This document shows positions 48,201 to 57,440 of a stretch of 60,172 nt of DNA, one piece after another (positions within the stretch are counted from its first letter, which is position 1; the number at the start of each line of letters is the position of its first letter). The stretch comes from Tetmemena sp. SeJ-2015 (Eukaryota > Ciliophora > Spirotrichea > Sporadotrichida > Oxytrichidae): assembly GCA_027382625.1 (NCBI GenBank), contig JAJKFJ010022151.1:1-60172 (forward strand), read 5' to 3'. Under the pieces are notes generated by a model. That model had not been told where the DNA came from and made no database searches. It was given only the letters and a program-made list of their open reading frames with translations. The translations under genes were made by a program, and so were the position numbers.

Positions 48201-51200
48201 GTCGCCCTTTCCCTGAAGGCTTTCTAGTTTGGTAATCGATTGGCTGGTGGGTGAGTGCTTAAAAGAGGCAAGGGATAATGACAGCCGAAGCCCTGGGGAA
48301 GGTGGTGAGCTGCTCACTGGAGAGATAATCAAAGGTGAGTGGTTCCCACTCACCCTCCTAATCCTTGTAGCGTGGAGGGACGAGATCTATGGGCAAACAC
48401 TCAGTCATGCAAATTGGACAGCGAAGCCAGACGCTACGGGGCAGCGACTTGCTCCGGTCCGAAGCTAACGGATTTTTTTTTTTTTTCCTTTAGGTTTTTT
48501 TTGGATGGTCTGCAGAAGCCGGGGCTTCTGCTCAGAATGTGAGGTGGCGGGGGTGCAACGTGTTTAATATCCCTATTCGGCTGGTAGGTTTGTGTGCGTC
48601 AGATAAGTGCGTCACAGCAATGTCATTGACGTCACGGCCTATCTTATTTATGCCGGGGCCCTTTAATTCCCTTTAATTATTATTATTATTATTAGAATTA
48701 GGAGATTGAGATAGACTGGCTAAATGAGCCAGGGTGTAATTATTCGGAGAGGATTGAAATGTGAATAATAAGTTGCGGAGTATATTTATCTTATCTATTA
48801 GAAATTACATTTTAGTCTTATAATGTATTTTCGCTTTCATTAGCTCCAATCAAGAAAATTGTTCTTCATCCGATTCCGTCATATCTTATGTGCTTTAATC
48901 TGCAGGATTTTTCTCCTTCATAATCTCATTCTCATAGATGAGTCCCTCTTAAATCAAATCTCTCCTAAATATACTTTGCCAATTAGCTCGAAGAAGGAGT
49001 GGAAATTCAGAGTGAAGTAGCAATGCCTCAGTAAATTTCCTTACTACATGTTATTCAACATTCTAAAGACTTTTAAATCAAGTCAGTATCACAAATTAAG
49101 AGAATAAGAGATGATAAAATGATTAGCGGAGGCAAATTATTCTACTAATCCGCTATTATCTTCCCATTATTACTTTATAAAACGCAGTGATCAGATATTG
49201 CCAACTAATTTCTCTGTGATAAAATGAGGAAAAAAAGTAATCAAAGGCTGATGATGAAGTTAGCCAAGATTCTTTTTTATACTCAATAATTCATCATTAA
49301 TCATTCATCATTCATCAAGTTAGCCAAGTCTTTTATATTAGAAGGGAGATTTAATTCCTTTTCAATATTTAATTCAAATCGTATACTTGAAAGAATTAAA
49401 GAAATAGCATTTTTTCTCTCAAAAATTATTAATTTGCAATATGTATTATCTGACTTCATTCTTAAATAATCGATATCTCTCAATAACAAAAAAAAAGATA
49501 ACCCATCTCCTCCTTTAACTAATCGAATTTTATTTAATCTTTGAAGTTTAAACACTTTATTATTTTTAAATTGCTCGAAGATCATACCTCGTTAAAAATT
49601 GATTATAGAGCAAGCTAATTTAAATTAATTTATGAAGAATAGCAAGGTCTAAAAAATTAAAATTATCTAACTTACGCTGTTTAAAAATTATTAAGTGCCC
49701 AATATATGCTTTCAAAATTTTACTCTAGACAATCAAGATTCCTCTCAAAATAATTTAAACTAACTTTATTTTGAGTTAAATCATTTTCAATATGAACTAA
49801 GGTGACTAAAATATTTTATACTGAATTATTTCTTTTTTTATCGCTCAACTCAATATGAAAGTACATATTAGTTCATTTTTTTATTATTTATAATGAGGAA
49901 ATATTTATTTAAAAGTTATCTAATAGAGATTGGGGTTTATTTTATTAAAATATTTTATAGAATAGTATCTAATTAAGCAATGAAAGTATCTTTGTCATTT
50001 TAGAAATGATTAAGATATTTCTTGCATTGATTGATTAGTTCTTCATCTCTTCCTTTTTTAATCACACCTTCACACACTTCATTTAACAAAGAATTATATT
50101 GTAATTTGATTATTTGATTTAAAAATTGAATTGCACTTATGAATAGCCATGTATTTCTCCATTCCTTTCTCTCCCCAATCTATCAAGCCTAGTTAATCCT
50201 TTATTTTAGAAAACACAATGGGGTCAGTCTTGATGTATTTTCCCTTGTCTTATCTCCAGCCTTAAACATCAGTTATCATAAACTCTCCTCCAGTTGCAAC
50301 ATAAGTCCAATTTTATATTATTGTACAATGTTGAATATAAATATTAAACGTCTTTTTATTAATTTAAATTAGAAATGGAATTTGATAAATACGCATTAAC
50401 TGTATTGTACATGTCCTAGCATGATTCATTCTCTTTTTAGGCAAATGATACCCATCTTTTCCAAAATCAGTCTCGGCTTTCCTTCTTCTCCAGCAGCACC
50501 GGAACCAACTTCCAAGTCTAAGCTCTTGAAAAAAGTGGCAGTTTGGAAAATTAATTCCGGGACTACAATATTGAAGTACCAGCATTTATTTCTCGAAATA
50601 TTATTTACTAAAATGATAAAGAAAGCATTTTTCTTGACACACTTAACAGGTCATTCGGTAGTTTAAACTGCTAAGATTTAACTGGACATTAAATTTTTTA
50701 TACATTGAGTTGGTGTTATTATTTGTAAAGCAGAAATACTAGCAACAGTAAATGGCATTCTTACTCATGGTTAATTCATTTGGCCATAATAAGCAATCTT
50801 TGACTTGCCAAAATTACAGCGGAAAGTAGTTCCAGCAGAAATTTTGCTGGAATAGAAAGCCAATCAGATTGGCGATCAAGTTCATCAGGGCAGAGAGAGG
50901 AAAGAACTTTTATTTCCATTTCAATCTGAATTAGGATATCAAGATAAATTGCGAATAGCTCACAGATCTAAAACTTGAGATTTTGTTCAAGCTCTTCAAG
51001 ATTGCGGGTTATACATCAGAGCCTTACTTATCTTACGTTGAGGAGCTGCCCTCCAATCAAGAAGAAATGATACTCGATTATGGTATCGGTAAATCCTAAG
51101 ATAAAGTTTACTTTACTAAAATGAAATAAGTGAAGTGGATCGTGGATTGTAGAAATAAGATTAAGCTTAAATATATGTGAAAAACTATCTACAAGAAGAA

Positions 51201-54200
51201 CATTGACAAGCTTGAAAGAAAAGTAAGGTATGATATATTTTAACTATTAAATAGGAAAAAGATTAGCTTTTTTAAATTTAGACACCCCTTTGGGTTTAAT
51301 CACTGTCTCTGAAAAAAACCCAAATTTAAACATTAAGGTTTTAATTATATTTAATTAATATATGAAGCTCCAATCAACATTAGTTTTAATCAGAATCCTC
51401 CAATCATTAATCTCTTTAGATATAGTTAAAATCACATCTCAAATTTAAGAAAGGGGTTTTCATCTTATTTCTAAAACCCCACGATTCACTTCATTATTTC
51501 ATTTTACAATATAAAAAGGCACTGGTGAAAGTTTTTGCCAGCTTGATGAGAAAGTCTTCATCTCGGAACGGTTGGAAATAGATTTGAAAGCTACACTTTA
51601 GATCAGATTAATAAGACAAGGATATCTCCTAATTTGATTATTTTTGATGAGATGAACTCTCCTGTTTTCTTCTTCCATAAAGGATTGCTAAGATAAAGAT
51701 ATTCTTGAAGTGAAAGGAATTGTGGTGAATATGAAATACGGAGTAGAAGACAAGAGATACTTGAACCAATAGATTTTTTTTAACATAAAATAAATCGCCT
51801 TGAAGAAGATGGATGAAATATAAATATATATATATATAGAATCGTTAATGGTCATGGTGAAATTCGTAGAAATGCTAAATTGCTAAGGATATACAGAGAA
51901 AGAATTCCCTTTTGAGGCAGCTGATCCAGCTCAATATTTTGAGCGGAGCTTTATCAAATAGAAAATCAAAAAATGGAGATGGTTTTGCAGATATTAAAAT
52001 AATAGATACTACTGAAATGGGAAAAGTGGGAGAAAAACACTTTGATTCCTACAGATAATAATCTCAAAAGTATATAAAAGCAATATTAAGCAAAAGATAT
52101 TTTAATAATTAAGTTTCATATACGTCTTTATAAATTATTCCCGTTTCTTCATTTATTAGAATGGAATATTCTAACAATCAAGGGGGTAGTCAAAAATAGA
52201 AATACAGTTGAAATTTAATTATTTGATCCTAGATTAGCGAAATAAATAAATATATTCAGTTATTTAAATTCTGATCTGACCACCTGACCACCGGTAGGAT
52301 TATTAAAAGATTTGATTTACAAAAATAATTAAACCTGACCATCTGACCAGCGGTAAGTTGGGAAGGAATTAGACATTTATTTGCACTGGCAATTAGAAAA
52401 GTTTATAAATAAATATAGAATTAGTTTAGAAATGAATCGCCTTCTTTGGAACTCATTCTTTTTCTAAATATTTAGCGAGGCCTTATAAACTCTCCGACAT
52501 CGTAAGAGTTACTAAACATTTCTAATAATGATTACAGGATTGAACATGCAAAAGTTGAGCCACAACGAGAGACACCATTTCTACTTCTTACTTGAACAAG
52601 ACATACAGCCTCTTCTACTCTACTAAGTACTAGAGCAGGAACTCTCATAACAAATGAGGGCCTTCAGCCATTGTCTAGTTTATAAAATCGAGTCCGTTGC
52701 CCAGGTCCTCTTCTCCGTTCACCTTATGGAAAACAAAGTGGGGATCTCTAAGAGCTATTTCAAGCAGAAGGACTGCAAGAGGTACAGGCTCTTGGTCAAG
52801 CTAGGACTGAAGTGCCAGCAGTTAAGTAAAGTTGAGATCGAGAGACACATAAAGTCCTCATCGTAGAAGGAACTCCTGGCTGGACTGCAGCCCAATTTCG
52901 ATAAGCTCCTCGCCAAATGGAAGGTCAAGACCAAGCGAGAGTCTAGTGAATCTCACTCGAGGTGCTTGGAAAAGCACGAGGAAATAATATGGGACTTCAC
53001 CCAGGAGTTTCGGAATGAAAATGCCTGATCTGTAGAGGAGTTCTACTGGCGTCACAAGGATGATAAATGCAAGCAGAAGCAGATAATTAAGACCTTTGCA
53101 AATCTCTAGACGGCACTGCGCATTGAGAGAAAGCACCAGCCCGAATTATACCCTCCAGAATCTAAGTACAAAAAACTAGTGGAGTACTTTGAGATGCACA
53201 AAGTCGGTTAGTTCAGGGAGCAAATCCTTTCTTCAGAATTTCTGGAGAAGACAGGATACAAAGAGATAGTGGAGGCACTGTATGAGGTCATCTTTAGGAG
53301 ATGCCCTGACAAAATCAACGCCGTGTGGATGCATGGACAACCTAATCGAGGCAAGTCAACTCTGTTGAAGTACTTGGCAATGATTTTCAGATGCGAGGAG
53401 CTCAAGCTGGTGAGCAATAAATTTTCGGTTGATACCAGTAGCTTCCAATATGAGCCGTAGCTCGTCATCATAGATGAGATCAAGAGAAGCATGTTCTTTC
53501 AGTAGGACCTACAAGAGGACCTCAAGTAGCTGTTCGAAGGAAATGGCTTCGCAGTCAACACCAAGTTTCAGTAGCCTGTCACGAGGTATGTAGGTTGCTA
53601 GGCGATCATTAGCTCCAACACCTTTCACATCAACGACCTTAGTGAGATTGACCGTAGAGCATTCATGACAAGAATGAGAGTGGTACATTTCAACGAAGAG
53701 ATTGAAAGAGAGGATGAGAGGTTCCCATTCCAAGCCCTCGACCTCGTAAAGTATTTCCTGGAAAGATTGCACCATGACATCAGAGAATCGGAGATGGCAA
53801 ATACTCACACAGCAGATTGCACTTTTGACAAATTAAACTAGGATAAAATCGAAGGAGAAGAGGATGCACAGCAGAGACAGAGAAGTATTGGAACCCAGAC
53901 TGATGGAGAGAGATGCCCTATAAAGTGCTTTGTGATGTTGGACTGAGTAATTTAGTGCTACACTTATATAGTTAAATTCGTTTAATAAACTTTTCAAATA
54001 GCCAGTGCAAATAAATGTCTAATCCCTTCCCAACTTACCGTTGGTCAGATGGTCAGGTTTAATTATTTTTGTAAATCAAATCTTTTAATAATCTTACCGG
54101 TGGTCAGGTGGTCAGGTCAGAATTTAAATAACTGAATATATTTATTTATTTCGCTAATCTAGGATCAAATAATTAAATTTCAACTGTATTTCTATTTTTG

Positions 54201-55805
54201 ACTACCCCCTTGATTGTTATAATAATAGAATATTTTTTAGACCCAAATAAATCTAGACAACTGATCTATCTATCTATAATCTCACAGATTCTAACTCATT
54301 TATTCTATTAATTCGTTTTGATAGGATTTTTAATTAATTTGAGTGTGTATTTAATTATTTAATTTAGTACCGGCTTAAATTAAAAATAATATACAGAGAT
54401 TAGAAATGAGAAAAGTAACCTACCAAGCATTCGAGAAGTAATTTTAGCAAATTTAATCAATAAGAACTAACAAACAGACTATGTGCTTGTTTTTAATTAT
54501 TAAAAAATTGAAAATAATTTTCCAATTTTTTATTTTTCCCAAATTTAACCATTTGGGTTAATTAAAAATTTTAATTTTGGGAAAATTTCTATTTTGGAAT
54601 TTTAATTAATTTACTAATTTTTAAAAAAAATATATTTCATTTTTAGAAAATACTTAAAAAAGGGGGGGAACTTTTATTGAATCAATTTTTTCCAAATTTA
54701 AAATAGTTTTTTTATAAACAAAAATTTAAAATTTTATAAAAGATTTTAAGTAATATTCCTTAAACTATGAAGAAAAAAATCCCTCTTTTTTAATAAATAC
54801 AACTCATTAAATAAGTATTTTTCCCAAAATTTAACAAAAGTTTGCCTTTTTATTTAAAATAAACAAAATTTTTAAAATTTTAAATTTGTTTTAAAAATTT
54901 TGGTGACTGAGTTTAAATAAAAAAAGGGGAAAAATTTAAAAATTTAAAAACTGAAAAAAATTTTTTTAGGCCGGGAATTTTTTAATTATAAAAAGTTTTA
55001 TAGTTACTCATGAATCCAATAATATAATAAAGCATAAATTTTAAATTTAACTGAAAATTTAAACCCTTTTTTTTAAAAAAAAGTTTTCAACTCTTAATTG
55101 CTTTTATTTTTTATAATAAGGAATTCAAAATTTTAAAGGGTTGTTTTTTAAATTTTAAATAAGAAAAAGCTAAAAATTTATTTGTTAATGATTAAGTATA
55201 AAAAAAGTAAATATAACCCCTAAGATTTTGCATGTAAATTTTATAATCCTAAGATTATTGCATGCAGAATTATTTGTAGCATTAGTCTCTGACATCAGAG
55301 TTGAAATTTGAAAAAAAATAATTTGAATTTTAAAAAGGCCTGCAAGCATTGTGTGAAAAAAAAATTATTTTAAATATAATTTACCTTTTAGTAATTTCCC
55401 CAAAAGCGGGGGTTCCCTTTTAAAATTTAAAAACCCTAAATTTTATTTATTATTTGTCCCTTTTTTGCGTCTCTCCCTTGGTCAACCCCCCCCTTTCCCT
55501 TTTTAATTATATAAAAAGGATCTAAAATCCCGGGTTTTTTATGAAATGAAGGGAATGCTTATTCTACAATGTATAATAATTTATAGAATTAAAACCAATG
55601 AGTAAATGCAGTGGGTAGTCTAGCAATACAAAATTTATCGTGGCTCACAAAATTCTCTTATTTAGGTCGATTGAAATATTCAAATGCAACATCTGTCTCA
55701 ACAAATTTTTCCATTTCATAGTAGTACTAGTCATTTTATTTAATCAAAGTCATTAATAGATATATTTTCAGATCGGAAAAGAGGAAGCACCAAATAAGGC
55801 TGCAC
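45205..55805 (-). CDS. Copy D: alpha-kinase family gene, 5' part missing, rearranged
   Basis: Segments recognised, high to low coordinate: 55764-55805 (VQPYLVLPLFRSE), 55596-55737 (YYEMEKFVE to TAFTH), 50130-50311 (core), 49958-50083 (NEVCEGVIKKGRDEE), about 47440-47670 (homologous to 21060-21302 of copy B), about 47325-47395 (homologous to 22165-22282 of B), 45762-45880 (DPRGPFHIEQ), about 45655-45710, 45414-45500 (IIRGRISDDLTLIGRWSYA), about 45340-45385 and 45205-45300 (ANGDFIIRVSL). The two segments near 47.3-47.7 kb are in reversed order relative to A and B. Nothing upstream of VQPYLVLP was found between 55806 and 57440, so the Cys-rich block and linker are absent. Probably not functional unless it is unscrambled. 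Confidence 0.72.
45881..47324 (-). other. Non-coding stretch of copy D
   Basis: AT-rich. A weak similarity to copy E near 57230 is seen around 47050 (aatgaaagagactcagagtt). No gene or element recognised. Confidence 0.4.
47905..48060. repeat. Foldback-arm relic
   Basis: Contains ttgacttttttggttttaa and atctctgcgagctatgtttaa, which match the arm of foldback element 5 at about 42830-42900. No partner arm nearby, so it is a truncated relic. Confidence 0.55.
48146..48691 (+). mobile_element. Retroposon-like (SINE/short LINE) insertion with 13 bp target duplication
   Basis: 546 bp flanked on both sides by ttagaattaggag (48133-48145 and 48692-48704). It ends in a (TTA)n tail at about 48679-48691 and is GC-rich inside, with strong hairpins (gaccgg...ccggtc near 48183; ggtgagtggttcccactcacc at 48331-48353). 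Variable-length long duplications and a simple-repeat tail are the marks of target-primed retrotransposition. A T15 tract at about 48473 could be a Pol III stop. The 79-codon frame at 48229 has no known domain. Confidence 0.75.
50130..50311 (-). CDS. Copy D segment 13: alpha-kinase catalytic core
   Basis: Same core as the other copies, ending IHKCN. The upstream partner 55596-55737 ends THW when joined by CAAT (plus sense), and the 5.3 kb IES between them holds a whole Rep-type element. The downstream partner 49958-50083 completes HKCNEVC. Confidence 0.82.
50421..52060 (+). pseudogene. Unassigned plus-strand gene remnants interrupted by a MITE
   Basis: Successive open plus-strand stretches with TAA/TAG as Gln: 50421-50720 (KSKLLKKVAVWKINSG), about 50660-51118 (KPIRLAIKFIRAERGKNFYF, then YLSYVEELPSNQEEM), 51514-51640 (FCQLDEKVFISERLEIDLKA), 51600-51690 (TRISPNLIIFDEMNSP), about 51700-51800 and 51855-52020 (KEFPFEAADPAQYFERSF). 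These look like one protein broken by frameshifts and by the MITE 51120-51505. I do not recognise the family. It could be a gene of a larger element or a captured host gene. Confidence 0.45.
51120..51505. mobile_element. hAT-like MITE, second copy
   Basis: 386 bp with ends aaaatgaaataagtgaag and its near complement. The interior (acaagaagaacattgacaag, gaaagaaaagtaagg) matches 33844-34233 in inverse orientation. The expected 8 bp duplication is not intact here. It interrupts the coding-like stretch around it. Confidence 0.78.
52276..52355. promoter_or_regulatory. Iteron-like paired motifs in left inverted repeat
   Basis: Two copies of a double ctgacca motif followed by cggta: ctgaccacctgaccaccggt at 52276-52295 and ctgaccatctgaccagcggt at 52335-52354. 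Repeated short motifs beside terminal or origin sequence are how Rep proteins usually recognise DNA. Binding here is inferred. Confidence 0.6.
52432..53946 (+). CDS. Superfamily 3 helicase (Rep-like) protein
   Basis: 504 codons from ATG 52432 to TGA 53944, with TAA/TAG as Gln; later in-frame ATGs at 52528 and 52546 are also possible starts. The helicase domain is C-terminal: Walker A GQPNRGKST at residue 302, Walker B LVIIDEI at 344, motif C AIISSN at 391, in the SF3 order of virus and plasmid Rep/NS1-type helicases. The N-terminal 280 residues are basic and rich in Lys/Gln; I could not find clear HUH-endonuclease motifs. Codon 199 (53026) is an in-frame TGA, so the copy is either a pseudogene, has a sequencing error, or relies on readthrough. 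GC and codon use are much higher than in the flanks. Confidence 0.85.
54036..54116. promoter_or_regulatory. Iteron-like paired motifs in right inverted repeat
   Basis: Mirror copies of the left motifs: taccgttggtcagatggtca at 54036 and taccggtggtcaggtggtca at 54095. The spacing between the two modules (59 bp) is the same in both repeats. One base differs from the left end (gcggta versus ccgtta orientation-corrected). Confidence 0.6.
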
Positions 55806-57440
55806 CAAATTATATAAGTTAGATCATTCTATCGATAAAAAATATAATAAATAGGATGAAAAATTTTTTTTTTTAAAAAGAAATAAATGAATTCTCATAT
55901 TGTCTTTGATGACTCTGATGCACGAGGTAATCAGAGCTGAGTTGCAAAAGGAGTAAATTAAAATGCTGGAACATGAAAGCAAAAAAAAATTTAAATTTAG
56001 ACATTTGAAATAAGATTCGGGATAAATTCTCAAGAATGATCCAGTAGACCAACAGGAATGTTATTTTTGAATCTAATAAAGAGATATATAATGATAATTA
56101 AAAAGATATTACATCTAAGATCATGGACTAGAGCCATTATTTGGTACTGTACTAATATCTTCCGTCACATAGGTAGGTGCAGATTAAAAAAACTGCATCT
56201 CCCTTTGCGCTTTTTTTCTCTTCAATCTTCATATCTTCCATCAAATTAATCAAATGAGAAATAAATATCATTCTATTTTTCAAGTGAAAATTTCTTCAGA
56301 AAGGAATCAAATTCCTAGCATCTTCATTCGTCCAATTCCTTAAAGAAATAAAAAAATATCTTTATTTATTTAGACTTGCGTTTTCTGAAAGAATTTTACT
56401 TGAAATAGGAAAAATTTATCCTTCTTCTTAAATATTTTTAATTTATTTTAGGGATCATAATTTAACCTTTTTTTAATTAAAATAAGTTATGAATAACTAT
56501 TTTTAAGCTCTCTTTTCTTGCTCCATTTTTAATATAAATAGAAGCAATAAAGTCATATTTCAATTTATTTTCAGAAGATTTAAAAAATAAAATTAATAGG
56601 CTTTAAATAAGCAAAAGTGGGTAGGGAAACATTTTTTTAAATAAACTTTTATGTTATATCCTAATTTTGTTCGTGGCAATTATCTATTTTAACTAAATTA
56701 TAAACTATATTAAGATAGCAATTAAAATTTTAAACCTTGGGTTTTTTCATAGAAAATCAGGGTTAGTTTTTTAGAAGTTAAATTAATTATTTATTTAAGT
56801 TAAATGAAAACCCCTTTCTCTAAAGGTTTTAAAGATAAAATCCAAGAAATGGTGCGAATAGCTTCCATAAGAGGATTTATTACAGATACTCTCAAATCTT
56901 TTAAAATAAAGTATCAATAAATTCATAGATCAATTTTCTTAAATAGTGGCCAACTATTTTTATCAACAAAGTGTAATTTTAGATGTTGAAATAATAATAG
57001 GAAACATGAGAAGATGTATTTCTAACTTACTTCATATACTTGTGTCTTTTAAGAAGTGTCTATAGAGCGAGACTTCTGGCTATTTGTATTTTATTGCTTT
57101 TGAAAGTGAAATATTTCCAAATATTTCACTGCGGAATATCTTAGTCTAGCCAACAGACCTCTACCTAAGTTTTTACTTCAAGTATTTCAATGGTTGAAAT
57201 GTTTTAAGGTCATTATTTATAGCAAATGAAAGTGACTCTGAGTTGGTTGGATGAGAAGAGAACCAATTATTTTTTATTCAATTTTTATCTTCCCCTTTCA
57301 GTATTTAGATAGTACAATGATGATAGAGTCTCAACCATTATCAAATGATGCTCTTTAAATTAAAAATGGTTTTTTTATAGCAAAATAATTTACTCCTCGA
57401 GAAATGAAATTTTAAATCAATTACTTAAAAGAGTATTATA
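55806..57440. other. Spacer between copies D and E, no gene seen
   Basis: The N-terminal segments of D should lie here if D were complete, but none were found. The stretch 57000-57320 may belong to the diverged 3' part of copy E. The short frames at 55824 and 56058 have no supporting evidence. Confidence 0.4.

Larger units (their letters stand above)
47671..49957 (-). other. IES or rearranged stretch of copy D
   Basis: Holds a foldback-arm relic (47905-48060) and the retroposon-like insertion 48146-48691. A 94-codon minus-strand frame at 49301-49585 (MIFEQFKNNKVFKLQRL) has no recognised domain and no relative in the other copies. The tract at 49285-49320 is a tcatcat-type simple repeat. Confidence 0.45.
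52173..54218. mobile_element. Rep-type (SF3 helicase) element with 218 bp terminal inverted repeats
   Basis: 2046 bp. Terminal inverted repeats at 52173-52390 and 54001-54218 are almost identical and begin aacaatcaagggggtagtc. Each contains two iteron-like modules. A single long gene (52432-53946) encodes a superfamily 3 helicase; no DDE, tyrosine or serine recombinase is visible. The flanks share gaatatt near both ends (52164-52170 and about 54227-54235), a possible but imperfect target duplication. The layout is closer to a linear, hairpin- or iteron-ended replicon than to cut-and-paste transposons. Confidence 0.85.
50312..55595 (-). other. 5.3 kb IES of copy D used as a transposon nest
   Basis: Bounded by CAAT (plus sense) at the position where the kinase domain is interrupted in every copy. 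Contents, left to right: plus-strand gene remnants (50421-52060), a MITE (51120-51505), the Rep-type element (52173-54218), then AT-rich low-complexity DNA (54480-55540) with homopolymer runs that may be badly resolved sequence. Confidence 0.75.
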
